This document shows positions 17,301 through 25,963 of a DNA stretch of 64,000 bases, piece by piece. Positions within the stretch are counted from its first letter, which is position 1. Each line of letters begins with the position of its first letter. The DNA comes from Oceanispirochaeta crateris (GTDB taxonomy: Bacteria; Spirochaetota; Spirochaetia; DSM-2461): positions 2,480,001 to 2,544,000 of the forward strand of contig NZ_CP036150.1 in NCBI RefSeq assembly GCF_008329965.1, in the 5' to 3' direction. The position numbers and the translations under genes are program-made. Below the pieces are notes generated by a model. The model ran no database searches. It was not told where the DNA came from and was given only the letters and a program-made list of their open reading frames with translations.

Positions 17301-17817
17301 TCCTGTTTTTATCTCTATCATAAACATAAGATGGTTCAGAATCTTTTGTTTCTATAAAATGAATGGGAGCCGAAGAATCTGAACTTTCCTTCCACAATTT
17401 ATATAGTATGCGAGAGTTATCTCTTTGTTTGATATCATCTTCATGTGTACTGTAAAGAATATTCAATTCTCTATCATCAATGATTCTTATATACTGAAAC
17501 CCGTATAATTCTTCAGACATTCTGCCAAACAAGTTAGCCCTGTCAATGATATCCTCACGACTTTGGCTGGGATCATAGACATTCTTCAAGTATGCTAAAT
17601 CAAGGATAGCACGAATTCTTTCAATATTTGAATCATGATATTTATTTATTAAACTGTTGTTCTGTTCAAGATGCGACTTTTGTCCCTCAATAACTCGCTG
17701 ACTAAAATACTGAGTTTCAATCTCTGAAAAAGCACCTGTAAAGGCAAAATAGCCTAAGGTGCTTATCAGAAGTAATGAGGAGGCTAAAGCTGTTAGAATC
17801 TTATAAATTAATCGCAT
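14377..17817 (-). CDS. Large membrane protein: sensor-like domain, acidic tandem repeats, GAF-like C-terminus
   Basis: I do not recognise this 1146-residue protein as a named family. It has a first membrane helix (about 7-27), an extracytoplasmic region of about 260 residues resembling Cache-type sensors (FQYIRIIDD, YSFPAIDQYALFKGTVVMEFS), and a second helix (about 292-313). A basic, helical cytoplasmic part (315-430) follows. Then come two very acidic blocks: five perfect-length 30-residue repeats plus a partial sixth (450-612), and an ELDEL/VEELDE low-complexity block (about 848-930). The C-terminal 130 residues look like a GAF-type domain (LRDLTREYKALSG, FLGYKDSS). It ends 118 bp before the rny gene and begins just after the rplQ terminators. 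A sensory or scaffolding role is inference. The start ATG lacks a strong ribosome site. Confidence 0.8.
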   Translation of the reverse strand: MRLIYKILTALASSLLLISTLGYFAFTGAFSEIETQYFSQRVIEGQKSHLEQNNSLINKYHDSNIERIRAILDLAYLKNVYDPSQSREDIIDRANLFGRMSEELYGFQYIRIIDDRELNILYSTHEDDIKQRDNSRILYKLWKESSDSSAPIHFIETKDSEPSYVYDRDKNRILYSFPAIDQYALFKGTVVMEFSLNGLQNFLYNQGGISDVNRVQIHDRDILIYNLTNDQYNLLKDSITQFRGQAGKSDLIQKLADGEGKEFYLLQLVDEEGSISLSVIPGDDLVLSNEYRALLLLSMFITLFLIAFLILNIKQNQELILKKKIKKFQMTFLRDLLEAEEELNWERYEIELKSRKDEVRKEILKSLSDKFKKNRKDEIDTLLDKSWDEIIRFLVSKKDEQKEEPRFTVSELEKMIKSALSNAHFTVENADIQSVRQNVAQPYKNKNQSVEVEELDDFDDVEELDEVEDLEDGESLGEPVEVEELDDFDDVEELDEVEDLEDGESLGEPIEVEELDDFDDVEELDEVEDLEDGESLGEPVEVEELDDFDDVEELGEVEDLEDGESLGEAVEVEELDDFDDVEELGEVEDLEDGESLDKPVEIEELDDFNDVDGVEDLDEIEASDVELQNTDLDESFLIDLDDVKGSFVLRGLIESMDVDKISRKLEIRYNKFLNEDSLASDKDSALEELKVVDEIKALPIEDENAEELEKLPIAYDDEEQVEDLIELNLNENLSLFGLDLTDGYHINHESINTKKQEMENVDLVDSVEGFNALTEEIQDMNLYDDENIELDTIDTKEYYGVSMPQNNHNLNTNTMIADLETHQRGDDDMIDEDKNDKNPLDKIANAQIEELDGVEELGKVEELEELDELEEIDELDEIDELDELDELDEVEELDEVEELEELDELDEVEELDEVEELEELDELDEVEELVKIDFSEYLSKAGFDLEDKSDHHIVEDDVSEEGRITAESFMMGMDSLVQNLAEDLLPQMEDDDTVSDDFSIRDEVSSIEMTANGLDFDRFRAHYRSGSLGLLKSLRDLTREYKALSGILMQKNTDGLEPVLSIGINEDGVDSLSDTEISDTLSRLTQDGSIVYIKNKEHPSVNGSFAHVDFRLFNCWVLMPLVSDQGYDYLFLGYKDSSHSLLNELF
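15027..15280 (-). repeat. Acidic low-complexity repeat block (includes a 54-bp tandem duplication)
   Basis: This stretch encodes about 85 residues composed of ELDEL, VEELDE and EELEEL units inside the large membrane protein. Within it an 18-codon (54-bp) unit occurs twice in tandem, nearly identical at the DNA level (about 15050-15157). The opposite strand is accordingly Ser-rich and open in another frame, which is an artefact. Confidence 0.85.
15985..16470 (-). repeat. 90-bp tandem repeats (5 full copies plus a partial copy)
   Basis: Units of exactly 90 bp run from 16470 down to 16021, followed by a truncated sixth copy. Each encodes 30 residues beginning VEVEELDDFDDVEEL and ending ESLGEP. 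Copies 1-3 are nearly identical. Copies 4 and 5 share a Gly substitution (VEELGE), and copy 6 degenerates. The near-identity of the DNA suggests recent expansion by slippage or unequal recombination. Confidence 0.95.
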
Positions 17818-17830
17818 TCAATTTTTTACC

Positions 17831-17877
17831 AAAAAAATAAGGAAGATATCACTCCCAATGGAGAGAAACCTTCCTTA
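17831..17877 (-). terminator. Intrinsic terminator of the alpha operon (distal)
   Basis: On the minus strand an 8-bp perfect stem (TAAGGAAG/CTTCCTTA, 17877-17870 with 17845-17838) encloses a smaller CTCC/GGGAG hairpin. It is followed by seven Ts (17837-17831). It lies about 100 bp after rplQ and 14 bp before the next minus-strand start codon, so it ends the ribosomal supercluster or attenuates entry into the next gene. Confidence 0.8.
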
Positions 17878-17945
17878 CTAATATCGAAACGAATTTAACT
17901 TTACATTAGAGATTCGTGAAAACTTATTCACAGATCTCTTTAAGT

Positions 17946-17968
17946 ATATAAAATCCTCTTACAGGATT
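17946..17968 (-). terminator. Possible proximal terminator after rplQ
   Basis: Immediately after the rplQ stop, a 6-bp stem AATCCT/AGGATT (loop of 5) is followed by a T-rich tract (TTTATAT). It is weaker than the downstream terminator at 17831-17877. Together they form a tandem pair. Confidence 0.45.
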
Positions 17969-17975
17969 CTTATGT

Positions 17976-18356
17976 TTAGTCCTTTTCTACTTTACTTTCA
18001 GCTTTTTCAACAAGTTCAAGAAGAACCATTTCAGCTGCATCACCCTGCCTAAAACCCATTTTGAGGATTCTTGTATATCCACCAGGTCTTTCTGTGAACC
18101 GTGGCGCAATTTCAGTAAACAGTTTGTTCAAAACATCCTTATTGCTGATATTTTTTGCAATGATTCTACGGTTATGAACAGAGTCTTCCTTAGCTCGTGT
18201 AATCATTTTTTCAGCTGTTTTTCTGATTTCAAGTGCTTTCGTTTTAGTAGTCTGGATTCTCTCATGTTTAAAGAGAGAAGTGACCATGTTTCTACGAAGA
18301 GCTCTTCTATGACTGGCTTTACGGCCAAGCCTATTAAAACCTATTCGGTTATGCAT
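17976..18356 (-). CDS. rplQ: 50S ribosomal protein L17
   Basis: This 126-residue protein has the L17 N-terminus ([21 protein letters not shown]) and the [10 protein letters not shown] motif near the C-terminus. It surrounds the exit region of the 50S subunit. It is the last gene of the alpha operon, 2 bp after rpoA, the usual order rpoA-rplQ, and is followed by two terminator-like hairpins. Confidence 0.97.
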   Translation of the reverse strand: MHNRIGFNRLGRKASHRRALRRNMVTSLFKHERIQTTKTKALEIRKTAEKMITRAKEDSVHNRRIIAKNISNKDVLNKLFTEIAPRFTERPGGYTRILKMGFRQGDAAEMVLLELVEKAESKVEKD

Positions 18357-18358
18357 GA

Positions 18359-19399
18359 CTATTCTTCCTTATTATTTTCAAGTTTAATTGTTTTCTTCAA
18401 AACACTATAATCAACCATACCTAATGAGAGGTTCCATTCTTTCAGCTTCTCTTTGATTTCCATCAAAGATTTTTTACCAAAGTTCCTGGTTTTTGCTATA
18501 TCCTCTTCAGTTCTTCTGGTCAAATCACCAATCGTCTTGATGTTTGCATTTTTGAGACAATTACTTGAACGTACTGATAATTCCAGTTCTTCAACTGGTG
18601 TATCCAAGAGAGCTTTTACCCGTTCCTCTTCTTCGTCAACTTCATCATCTCCAACCACATCATCTTCATCAAAATTGATAAAAATTGTGAAGTGATCTTT
18701 TGCTATTTTAGCCGACTCAGCCAAGGCATCTTCGGGTGAAATTGTGCCATCAGTCCAGATTTCAAGAATCAGCTTATCATAGTCAGATCTCTGACCGACT
18801 CTTGTATTCTCTACTTCATACCGAACTTTTCTGATGGGTGAAAAGATTGAATCGACGGGAATAGTCCCGACAACATCAACATATTTCTCATTCAGCTCAG
18901 ATGGAACATAACCTCTTCCAAGATCAATTTGAATTTCAAACTCGAGATCAGCATCTTCCATCAAAGTACAAATTTTAAGGTCTTTATTGGTTACAATAAT
19001 GCCATCTTTTTCAAGATCAGCACCTGTCATTTCACCAACACCTTTCCACTCAACAAGAATTGTCTTCTCTTCAATGTCTTCAGGAAGGCTTAATTGCAGA
19101 GATTTTAAATTGCTTATTAATTCGGGTGTATCTTCAACGACTTCAGGAATTGATTCAAATTCACTGGTTATAACATGTGCATTACCATCTTTATTATAAC
19201 TGGTAACCCGCACAGCAGTTATAGCATATCCCTGGATAGAAGAAAGCAAAATTCGACGTAATGAATTACCGATTGTTGCTCCATATCCTCTTTCAAAAGG
19301 GTAAGCCATAAACTTTCCATAACCAGATTCTTGTTCACCATGTTCAAAGGTGATTCCTTTTGGTCGTTTAAATCCCTTCAATAGGTTTTTACGTGCCAT
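18359..19399 (-). CDS. rpoA: RNA polymerase alpha subunit
   Basis: This 346-residue protein has the alpha N-terminal dimerisation domain ([17 protein letters not shown], about 38-54) and the C-terminal UP-element/activator-binding domain ([15 protein letters not shown], about 268-282). A short acidic linker ([16 protein letters not shown]) joins the domains. It nucleates assembly of core polymerase with RpoB and RpoC, both encoded in the same cluster. A strong hairpin (19424-19461) lies just upstream of its ribosome site. rpsD, which usually precedes rpoA, is absent. Confidence 0.98.
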   Translation of the reverse strand: MARKNLLKGFKRPKGITFEHGEQESGYGKFMAYPFERGYGATIGNSLRRILLSSIQGYAITAVRVTSYNKDGNAHVITSEFESIPEVVEDTPELISNLKSLQLSLPEDIEEKTILVEWKGVGEMTGADLEKDGIIVTNKDLKICTLMEDADLEFEIQIDLGRGYVPSELNEKYVDVVGTIPVDSIFSPIRKVRYEVENTRVGQRSDYDKLILEIWTDGTISPEDALAESAKIAKDHFTIFINFDEDDVVGDDEVDEEEERVKALLDTPVEELELSVRSSNCLKNANIKTIGDLTRRTEEDIAKTRNFGKKSLMEIKEKLKEWNLSLGMVDYSVLKKTIKLENNKEE

Positions 19400-19423
19400 T
19401 TATGCTCCTTACTACAAATAAGC

Positions 19424-19461
19424 GAACAACCGGTTTGAAGAATCAAACCGGTTTATTGTTC
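19424..19461 (-). promoter_or_regulatory. Strong hairpin in the rpsK-rpoA gap
   Basis: A perfect 11-bp inverted repeat (AACCGGTTTGA at 19428-19438, TCAAACCGGTT at 19443-19453) has a 4-nt loop. A further GAAC/GTTC pairing (19424-19427 with 19458-19461) extends it. There is no T-run, so it is not a classic terminator. It lies about 10 bp upstream of the rpoA ribosome site, where rpsD would normally be. It may be an RNA-processing, stability or translational-control element. Confidence 0.7.
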
Positions 19462-19477
19462 AACCTGCTTTTAGGTA

Positions 19478-19858
19478 TTATACTCTTCTGCTCTTTTTAG
19501 GACGGCATCCATTATGAGGTATTGGAGTAATATCTCTGATGGATTTTACCCTAAGGCCAAGTCCACCAAGTGATCTGATAGCAGATTCCCGTCCTACACC
19601 AGGACCTTTAACGAATACATTAACTTCCTGCAAGCCAAAATCCAAGGCTCTGTTAGCAGCTGTTTCTGCTGTTGTTTGGGCAGCATATGGAGTAGATTTC
19701 TTTGCGCCCTTGAAACCAAGAGAACCAGCGCTACTCCAGGAAACAGCATTTCCCTTCAAGTCAGTGATTGTTACAATTGTATTATTGAAAGTTGCCTGAA
19801 TATAGACATTACCCTCATATAAATTCTTTTTTTCTTTTTTCTTCTTAGTCTTAGCCAA
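19478..19858 (-). CDS. rpsK: 30S ribosomal protein S11
   Basis: This 126-residue protein has the S11 core ([39 protein letters not shown]) and the conserved C-terminal [13 protein letters not shown]. It sits on the platform of the 30S subunit. It follows rpsM by 21 bp and precedes rpoA directly because rpsD is missing here, the known arrangement in Treponema and Borrelia. Confidence 0.98.
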   Translation of the reverse strand: MAKTKKKKEKKNLYEGNVYIQATFNNTIVTITDLKGNAVSWSSAGSLGFKGAKKSTPYAAQTTAETAANRALDFGLQEVNVFVKGPGVGRESAIRSLGGLGLRVKSIRDITPIPHNGCRPKKSRRV

Positions 19859-19879
19859 TTTTTAAACCCTCCAACCGCT

Positions 19880-20245
19880 CTATTTCTTTTTCTTAGCGAC
19901 GGTCTTGACCTTACCCTTACGGGTTCGGGCATTAGTTTTGGTCCTCTGTCCATTAACGGGCAGACCTCTTCTATGGCGAAGACCCCGGTAACATCCAATA
20001 TCCATCAGACGCTTAATATTCAAAGCAACTTCAGATCTCAAACGACCTTCTACTTTATATTCACTTTCAATTAACTTTCTCAGTTCATTTACTTCTTCAC
20101 CTGAGAGTTCATTGATTCTTTTTTCTGGATCTACACCTGTTTTTGCACAGATTTCTTTAGCAGAGGTTCTACCTATACCGAAGATATATGTCAATGCAAT
20201 ATCTGTATGCTTGTTGGGCAGATCAATACCTGCAATACGAGCCAC
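19880..20245 (-). CDS. rpsM: 30S ribosomal protein S13
   Basis: This 121-residue protein starts [11 protein letters not shown] and ends in the basic tail [12 protein letters not shown] typical of S13, with the [14 protein letters not shown] motif. It contacts the 50S subunit and P-site tRNA from the head of the 30S subunit. It lies 11 bp after rpmJ at the start of the alpha operon. Confidence 0.98.
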   Translation of the reverse strand: MARIAGIDLPNKHTDIALTYIFGIGRTSAKEICAKTGVDPEKRINELSGEEVNELRKLIESEYKVEGRLRSEVALNIKRLMDIGCYRGLRHRRGLPVNGQRTKTNARTRKGKVKTVAKKKK

Positions 20246-20256
20246 TTATGGACCTC

Positions 20257-20370
20257 CTACTTCTGTCTCTGTTTGTGCTTAGGATTCTCACATATGATTC
20301 TCAGGACACCACGTCTCCTGATTACCTTACATTTATCACAAATAGGTTTAACACTTGCTCTAACCTTCAT
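20257..20370 (-). CDS. rpmJ: 50S ribosomal protein L36 (zinc-binding form)
   Basis: This 37-residue protein reads [20 protein letters not shown] at its N-terminus and has the zinc ribbon ligands Cys11, Cys14, Cys27 and His32. This is the zinc-containing (C+) type. It lies between secY (10 bp) and rpsM (11 bp), its usual place, and has a GAGG-type site in the short gap after secY. Confidence 0.96.
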   Translation of the reverse strand: MKVRASVKPICDKCKVIRRRGVLRIICENPKHKQRQK

Positions 20371-20380
20371 AATATACCTC

Positions 20381-21712
20381 TTATAGGTTCCTTGTTTTTA
20401 GTTTTCCTCGTTTCACGAGACCATCATGGTGATGCATCTTAAGATGACCCTCAATCTGGCTCATTGTATCAAGGTCAACACCGACCATAATCAACAACGA
20501 AGTACCTCCCATCAAGTAGGCAACCTGTTGTGGAAAACCAAACAGGTTAATGATTAGGGAAGGAATCAAAGCTATCAATGCCAAGAACATTGAACCGGGG
20601 AGTACTATACGGTTGAGTATTTTTGTTAAATACCCTTCCATGTTCTCAGACCGGATTCCCGGGATTGAACCGCCATTCTCTCTTATTTGCCGAGCAATTT
20701 CAATAGGATTCATAGAAACCTGTGTATAAAAGTAGGCAAAAAAGACAATTAACAGCGTATATAAAACCAGATAAGGTGCACCATTCGGCCTAAGCCAACT
20801 GGCAACCTGTGACCAGGCTTTACTACTGCTTCCTAGTGTCCCAGCTATCTGAAGGGGGAATGTCAGAATAGAGGAAGCAAAGATAACGGGGATTACACCG
20901 CTGGGGTTGATCTTAATTGGAATGTAGGTGTTCTGTGCACCATAAATCCTCCGACCAACGATTCTCTTTGCATAATTCACAGGGATTTTTCTTTGCCCCT
21001 GCTGTTCGTAAATCACCAGCATAATGATACCAACGAACATCAAAAGAGCGAAAATTACAAATACAGGGTTCAGATTTCCGCTACGGATTTCTTTACCCAA
21101 GACAGTGAATGCACCAGGCATCCTGGCTACAATACCAGCAAAAATAAGCAATGAAATACCATTACCTATTCCTTTGGAGTTAATTTGTTCACCAATCCAC
21201 ATCAGGAACATGGTACCTGTTGTTACAGTTAACATGGCAACAACGGTATACTTCCACCCTAACATGGAGGGTATGATAGCATCAGGAATTCTACTGGCAT
21301 ATACGGTTACAGCATAAGACTGAATGATACAAACAATCACGGTTCCGTAACGGATAAGCTTCTGAACTTTCTTTTTTCCGCCATCTTCCTCGGATATTTT
21401 CTTTAACCGTGGAAATACGAGCAACAAAAGCTGCATTATGATGGACATGGAAATATATGGCATTATACCAAGCATAAATATGGAGAAGTTTTTGAAAGCT
21501 CCTCCAGCAAAAAAGTCCAAATATTCTGTAATACCCATTGCAGAACCACTTGATGCCTGGTTCAGAAAATAGAGTCTGAGTGCAGATGCATCAATTCCCG
21601 GAATGGGCAGGATTGCGCCTAGTCTGAATACAATCAGCATTCCCAGAGTAAAAAAGATCTTAGATCTGAGCTCTTTTACTTTAAACATGTCGTAGAGTGG
21701 ATTACCAGCCAT
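20381..21712 (-). CDS. secY: Preprotein translocase subunit SecY
   Basis: SecY is the channel subunit of the SecYEG translocon. This 443-residue protein has ten predicted membrane helices, the plug region after helix 1, and the cytoplasmic loop with [12 protein letters not shown]. It belongs to the spc operon, 10 bp after rplO. adk, map and infA, which often separate secY from rpmJ, are absent. SecE is encoded in the same supercluster (44082-44261). Confidence 0.98.
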   Translation of the reverse strand: MAGNPLYDMFKVKELRSKIFFTLGMLIVFRLGAILPIPGIDASALRLYFLNQASSGSAMGITEYLDFFAGGAFKNFSIFMLGIMPYISMSIIMQLLLLVFPRLKKISEEDGGKKKVQKLIRYGTVIVCIIQSYAVTVYASRIPDAIIPSMLGWKYTVVAMLTVTTGTMFLMWIGEQINSKGIGNGISLLIFAGIVARMPGAFTVLGKEIRSGNLNPVFVIFALLMFVGIIMLVIYEQQGQRKIPVNYAKRIVGRRIYGAQNTYIPIKINPSGVIPVIFASSILTFPLQIAGTLGSSSKAWSQVASWLRPNGAPYLVLYTLLIVFFAYFYTQVSMNPIEIARQIRENGGSIPGIRSENMEGYLTKILNRIVLPGSMFLALIALIPSLIINLFGFPQQVAYLMGGTSLLIMVGVDLDTMSQIEGHLKMHHHDGLVKRGKLKTRNL

Positions 21713-21722
21713 AAATTACCAA

Positions 21723-22184
21723 CTATTCCTGATTTGAATTTTTTACTACTTTTCCACCGGCTTTTTCAATTTTAGCAACTGCACCAGCGGAAACTTTTTC
21801 AATTTGAACATCGAGCTTTTTGCTCAGTTCTCCGTCACCAAGTATTTTAATACTCTTCTCAGATTTCTTAATCAGGCCTTTTTCCACCAAAGTTTCCAGA
21901 GAAACAACTTCACCGTCACTGTAATTGTTTTCCAAAAGGATAAGATTTACAGGAACATAAGTTTTCTTGAACATGTAGTTCGAGAAACCTCTTGCTGCTA
22001 CTCTTCTGTACAAAGGCATCTGTCCACCCTCAAATCCAGGACGAACATTTCCGCCTGATCGGGATTTCTGACCTTTATGACCTTTACCGGAAGTTTTTCC
22101 AGTACCGGCACCATGTCCTCTACCGAGGACTTTCTTTTTTCTATTAGCACCCTGAGGGGCTTTAAGTTCGAAAACACTGCTCAT
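21723..22184 (-). CDS. rplO: 50S ribosomal protein L15
   Basis: This 153-residue protein has the glycine-rich N-terminus RGHGAGTGKTSGKGHKGQKSR and the GFEGGQMPLYRR motif of L15. The C-terminus carries the usual KVVKNS-like end. It overlaps the rpmD stop by one base and precedes secY. Confidence 0.98.
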   Translation of the reverse strand: MSSVFELKAPQGANRKKKVLGRGHGAGTGKTSGKGHKGQKSRSGGNVRPGFEGGQMPLYRRVAARGFSNYMFKKTYVPVNLILLENNYSDGEVVSLETLVEKGLIKKSEKSIKILGDGELSKKLDVQIEKVSAGAVAKIEKAGGKVVKNSNQE

Positions 22185-22369
22185 TATTTCATCTCCTCTA
22201 CTTCAACGAGGTGTGAAATTGATGCGATCATGCCAAGTACAGAGGGATTAACCTCTTTCTCAACGACAGAATTAAGCTTACCAAGACCAAGAGCCTTAGC
22301 AGTTTTCTTCTGTTGTGGTTTTCGACCAATTGTACTGCGTACAAGTTTAACACGAATCTTCTTAGCCAT
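22184..22369 (-). CDS. rpmD: 50S ribosomal protein L30
   Basis: L30 of about 61 residues, beginning MAKKIRVKLVRSTIG, with LGKLNSVVEKEVNPSVLGMI. I place the start at the ATG at 22369, which has GGGGT about 5 bp upstream, rather than at an in-frame GTG four codons earlier that overlaps the end of rpsE. It sits between rpsE and rplO as in other spc operons. Confidence 0.94.
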   Translation of the reverse strand: MAKKIRVKLVRSTIGRKPQQKKTAKALGLGKLNSVVEKEVNPSVLGMIASISHLVEVEEMK

Positions 22370-22371
22370 AT

Positions 22372-22878
22372 TTAACCCCACAGTTCGCTTATGTTCTTAC
22401 CTCGGCCGTTTGCAACAGCTTTAGCTTCGAACAGACTATCCAGACCGTTGAAAACGCTCTTTACGATATTCATGGTATTCTTGGAACCAAGAGACTTGGA
22501 TAGAATATCATGAATGCCTGCCGCTTCCATAACCGCACGAACTGGTCCACCGGCAATAATACCAGTACCAGGTGCAGCTGGTTTCAGAAGTACAGAAGCA
22601 CTCTTAAACTCACCCAGGATTTCATGGGGAATTGTATTCTTCTTGAGGGGAATAGTCCTAAGGTTACCCTTGGCCTTTTCAACACTCTTTCTGATTGCTT
22701 CAGCTACATCATTAGCTTTACCGAATCCATAACCGACACGGCCTTTTCCATCACCGACAACCATCAGTGCAGAAAAAGACATTTTTCGTCCACCCTTTAC
22801 GGCTTTAGAAACACGATTCAGTCTGATGAGTTTTTCGGTAAATTCTTTTTCTTCTCTGCTTCTTTCTTTAAACGCCAT
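22372..22878 (-). CDS. rpsE: 30S ribosomal protein S5
   Basis: This 168-residue protein has the S5 double-stranded RNA-binding-like N-domain ([21 protein letters not shown]) and the C-domain with the [19 protein letters not shown] motif. It helps mRNA unwinding and decoding fidelity. It follows rplR by 10 bp. Confidence 0.98.
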   Translation of the reverse strand: MAFKERSREEKEFTEKLIRLNRVSKAVKGGRKMSFSALMVVGDGKGRVGYGFGKANDVAEAIRKSVEKAKGNLRTIPLKKNTIPHEILGEFKSASVLLKPAAPGTGIIAGGPVRAVMEAAGIHDILSKSLGSKNTMNIVKSVFNGLDSLFEAKAVANGRGKNISELWG

Positions 22879-22888
22879 AGTTTACCTC

Positions 22889-23248
22889 TTAAAACTGAAT
22901 GCCTTCGGCTCTGGCTGCTTCAGCAATTGCCTTAACAATACCATGGTACATTAAACCATTTCGGTCAAATACAATAGTATTGATTCCGGCAGCTTTCATT
23001 CTTTCGCCGATAACCTTACCGAGTTGAGCTCCGCCTTCCACGTTAACCTTTACAGCTGTAAGATCCTTTTCCAAAGTAGAGGCACTGACGATGGTATGAC
23101 CCTTAACGTCATCAATTACCTGGAGACTAAGATTCTTGTTGCTTTTGTAAACAGTCAGTCTGGGTCTTTCAGCGGTGCCGGAAATTTTCTTCCGTACATG
23201 TTTTTTTCTCTGCAGCCGTTTTGCCTGCTTTTGTTTAATTCTATCCAT
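22889..23248 (-). CDS. rplR: 50S ribosomal protein L18
   Basis: This 119-residue protein has the L18 signature (RPRLTVYKSNKNLSLQVIDD, VFDRNGLMYHGIVKAIAEAAREGI-like end). It binds 5S rRNA with L5 and L25. It lies 10 bp after rplF and 10 bp before rpsE. Confidence 0.98.
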   Translation of the reverse strand: MDRIKQKQAKRLQRKKHVRKKISGTAERPRLTVYKSNKNLSLQVIDDVKGHTIVSASTLEKDLTAVKVNVEGGAQLGKVIGERMKAAGINTIVFDRNGLMYHGIVKAIAEAARAEGIQF

Positions 23249-23258
23249 AATTTACAAC

Positions 23259-23795
23259 CTATTTAACACCAGACTTACCGACTTTACGTCTGACATGTTC
23301 TGTTTCGTATTTAATCCCCTTACCTTTATAAGGTTCGGGAGGTCTAAGTCCACGGATTTCACTGGCAACAAGCCCGACAAGTTCCTTGGAAATACCAGAA
23401 ACTGTAACCTTACTACCCTCTACTGCAACGCTGATTCCCTCGGGAATAACGTATTCAATCTGAGTTGAAAATCCCAGGTTCATAAGAAGGCTTTTGCCTT
23501 TTACTTCTGCCCGGTAACCAACTCCATTGATAATAAGAGCTTTAGAAAAACCTGCTGAAACACCTTCTACCATGTTTGAAAGCAGTCTTCTATAGAGTCC
23601 ATGCATGGACCTGGCTCTTTTACTTTCATCTTTTCTACTGACAATAGCTTCATCACCCTTGATCTCAAAGCTGACTTCAGGCTCGAAGGGCTGAGTCAAA
23701 GAACCCTTTGCCCCTTTAACTGTCAGTATATTGTCTTGAACAGCAACAGTAACACCCTTGGGTACTGATACTGGTTTTAAACCGATACGAGACAT
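23259..23795 (-). CDS. rplF: 50S ribosomal protein L6
   Basis: This 178-residue protein has two L6 repeats, an N-terminus MSRIGLKPVSVPKGV, and the C-terminal signature RPPEPYKGKGIKYETEHVRRK. It lies near the sarcin-ricin loop on the 50S subunit. It follows rpsH by 12 bp. Confidence 0.98.
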   Translation of the reverse strand: MSRIGLKPVSVPKGVTVAVQDNILTVKGAKGSLTQPFEPEVSFEIKGDEAIVSRKDESKRARSMHGLYRRLLSNMVEGVSAGFSKALIINGVGYRAEVKGKSLLMNLGFSTQIEYVIPEGISVAVEGSKVTVSGISKELVGLVASEIRGLRPPEPYKGKGIKYETEHVRRKVGKSGVK

Positions 23796-23807
23796 TAATT
23801 CTCCCCC

Positions 23808-24206
23808 TTACCAGACCTTACAGATGATCTCTCCACCAACTTTATTGACAGAGGCCTTTTTACCAGTTGTCACTCCAGTTGAAGTAGAAATAATCACTGT
23901 ACCGAATCCATTTAATACACGGGGCATATCCTTGTAACCTGTATAAACCCGTCTACCAGGTGTCGATACAGACTGGATTCCATGAATAATTGGATTTTCT
24001 TGATCATCATATTTCAAAAAGACACGAATGACACTAACATCATCCTGGGTCACTTTCTTGAAATTCTTGACAAAACCTTCATTCTTCAGAATTTTGATAA
24101 TTTCCAGCTTGAGCTTGGAAGGTACTATATCTACCTTCTCAAATTTAGCCCTGCTGGCATTTCTAATCTTTGTGAGCATATCCGCTACAGGATCTGAAAC
24201 ACTCAT
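23808..24206 (-). CDS. rpsH: 30S ribosomal protein S8
   Basis: This 132-residue protein starts [17 protein letters not shown] and has the C-terminal [12 protein letters not shown] motif (STS is the S8 hallmark) ending GGEIICKVW. It binds the central domain of 16S rRNA and, in E. coli, represses the spc operon. Whether that holds here cannot be read from sequence. Confidence 0.98.
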   Translation of the reverse strand: MSVSDPVADMLTKIRNASRAKFEKVDIVPSKLKLEIIKILKNEGFVKNFKKVTQDDVSVIRVFLKYDDQENPIIHGIQSVSTPGRRVYTGYKDMPRVLNGFGTVIISTSTGVTTGKKASVNKVGGEIICKVW

Positions 24207-24215
24207 AATACTCTC

Positions 24216-24401
24216 CTACCAGCTTGATTTCGTAACGCCGGGAATCATACCTTCGTTAGCAAGTTTTCGAAAACAGATTCTACACATCTCGAATTTTCTC
24301 ATGTATCCACGAGGTCTTCCACAAATACGACATCTGTTGTATTCGCGAGTACTGAATTTCTGCTTTCTATTACACTTAACGATCATTGACTTCTTAGCCA
24401 T
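24216..24401 (-). CDS. rpsN: 30S ribosomal protein S14 type Z
   Basis: This 61-residue short form of S14 carries a zinc ribbon, CRIC followed by CRIC about 12 residues later (type Z, like Thermus and Bacillus RpsN1), and ends [12 protein letters not shown]. The start is the ATG at 24401 with AGGAG 7 bp upstream; an adjacent TTG is less well spaced. Confidence 0.96.
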   Translation of the reverse strand: MAKKSMIVKCNRKQKFSTREYNRCRICGRPRGYMRKFEMCRICFRKLANEGMIPGVTKSSW

Positions 24402-24431
24402 CAATCAACTCCTATCGTTAGGCCCAAAGGC

Positions 24432-24983
24432 CTATTTCCTGAAAGGCATACCGAACTTAGCAAGAAGAGTTCTTGCCTCGTTATCAGTTTTAGCCGTAGT
24501 TACAATGGCTACGTTCAGACCATTAATCTGTTCAATCTTATCGTAGTCAATTTCCGGAAAAATGATCTGCTCAGTAATTCCCAGAGAATAATTACCTCTA
24601 CCGTCAAAAGCCTTGGGATTAACTCCTCTAAAGTCTTTTACACGGGGCAGAGAAATATTGATCAGACGGTCGAGAAACTCATACATCTTAACTCCTCTCA
24701 GAGTTACTTTTGCACCAATTTCCTGGCCTTCACGAACCTTAAAGTTCGCAATTGATTTTCGAGCCTTGGTTTTCATGACTTTCTGACCGGTGATCAGTGT
24801 CAATTCTTCCACTGCAGATTCAAGTAGCTTTTTGTTGGTAATTGCCTCACCAACTCCCATGCTGACTACAATCTTTTCAATCTTGGGAATCTGCATTTTG
24901 GACTTATAGCCAAACTCAGAAAACAACTCCTGAGCGATTGTATCTGTATAAACAGTTTTTAATCTTGGTTTAGTTGCCGCCAT
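24432..24983 (-). CDS. rplE: 50S ribosomal protein L5
   Basis: L5 of about 183 residues, starting MAATKPRLK, with the [13 protein letters not shown] motif, the [15 protein letters not shown] loop that touches 5S rRNA and the P-site tRNA, and FGMPFRK at the end. The ATG overlaps the rplX stop by one base and has GGGGAAG 7 bp upstream. A longer frame starting at 25010 lies inside rplX and is unlikely. Confidence 0.96.
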   Translation of the reverse strand: MAATKPRLKTVYTDTIAQELFSEFGYKSKMQIPKIEKIVVSMGVGEAITNKKLLESAVEELTLITGQKVMKTKARKSIANFKVREGQEIGAKVTLRGVKMYEFLDRLINISLPRVKDFRGVNPKAFDGRGNYSLGITEQIIFPEIDYDKIEQINGLNVAIVTTAKTDNEARTLLAKFGMPFRK

Positions 24984-25300
24984 TATAGAGCTTCCCCGCA
25001 TTTCTTGCAAATTCTAACTTTACTATCTCCGTCAATTTTAACGCCGACCCTGGTAGGACCGCATTTTTTACAGAGAACCTGTACATTTGAGAGATCAATG
25101 GCAGCCTCAATTTCAATGATATTGCCTTTTTCGCCCTGGGCTTTAGGTTTTACGGTTTTTTTAACCATATTCAAACCCTCAATAATCGCCCGGCCGTTCT
25201 CCCTTTGGATCTTAAGTACGCGACCAATCTTACCACTGTCTTTTCCAGCAATAATTTTAACCTGATCGCCCTTTTTAATCTTATATTTTACATCAGCCAT
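24983..25300 (-). CDS. rplX: 50S ribosomal protein L24
   Basis: This 105-residue protein has an N-terminal KOW motif ([20 protein letters not shown]) and the [12 protein letters not shown] segment. It carries a C-terminal CKKCG pair twice ([20 protein letters not shown]), a small zinc-ribbon-like end found in many bacterial L24 proteins. It starts 50S assembly. Confidence 0.97.
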   Translation of the reverse strand: MADVKYKIKKGDQVKIIAGKDSGKIGRVLKIQRENGRAIIEGLNMVKKTVKPKAQGEKGNIIEIEAAIDLSNVQVLCKKCGPTRVGVKIDGDSKVRICKKCGEAL

Positions 25301-25313
25301 TTATCATACTCCC

Positions 25314-25682
25314 CTAAAGAACTTCAGGTGCCAGGGATACTATTTTCATAAAATCTGCATCTCTGAGTTCTCTTGCAACGGGTCCGAAAATACGCTTTCC
25401 AACAGGAGCACTGTTAGCATCTACAATAACACAGGCATTGTCGTCAAATCTGATGTAAGTTCCATCAGGTCTTCGGTACTCTTTGTGTGTTCTTACAATA
25501 ACAGCCTTCTTAACATCTCCCTTTTTAATAGGAGCATTGGGAAGTGCGTCTTTAACGGCTACCACAATAATATCACCAACACTGGCATATTTTCTTTTAC
25601 TTCCGCCAAGAACCTTGATACACATAACCTTTTTAGCACCAGAGTTATCGGCAACATTCAAATATGTATTATCCTGAATCAT
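25314..25682 (-). CDS. rplN: 50S ribosomal protein L14
   Basis: This 122-residue protein begins [20 protein letters not shown] and has the conserved [18 protein letters not shown] and [10 protein letters not shown] motifs. It is at the interface that binds silencing factor RsfS. It follows rpsQ by 15 bp. Confidence 0.98.
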   Translation of the reverse strand: MIQDNTYLNVADNSGAKKVMCIKVLGGSKRKYASVGDIIVVAVKDALPNAPIKKGDVKKAVIVRTHKEYRRPDGTYIRFDDNACVIVDANSAPVGKRIFGPVARELRDADFMKIVSLAPEVL

Positions 25683-25697
25683 TTATACCCTCCGGTG

Positions 25698-25961
25698 TTA
25701 TTTGGCTCTCTCAAGTATTTCCTGAAGAGACCAGCATTTATCTTTACTAATAGGTCTGCACTCTTGAATGCGGACTGTGTCACCAACATGAGCACCATTC
25801 TTTTCATCATGTGCCTTATATTTTACCGTACGTGTAACATACTTTTTGTACAAGGGATGAAGTTTCTTTGTTGTTATCTTAACAACAATTGTCTTATCCA
25901 TTTTATCACTCGTAACAACACCGGTAAAAACTTTATTTCCAGTATTTGAAGCTTTTTCCAT
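25698..25961 (-). CDS. rpsQ: 30S ribosomal protein S17
   Basis: S17 of about 87 residues with an OB fold ([55 protein letters not shown]). The ATG at 25961 is chosen; the GTG just before it overlaps the rpmC stop and sits closer to the AAAGG site. Confidence 0.96.
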   Translation of the reverse strand: MEKASNTGNKVFTGVVTSDKMDKTIVVKITTKKLHPLYKKYVTRTVKYKAHDEKNGAHVGDTVRIQECRPISKDKCWSLQEILERAK

Positions 25962-25963
25962 CA

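Noticed and set aside
25005-25265. Plus-strand frame opposite rplX
   Set aside because: It is wholly antisense to rplX and shows no family motif.
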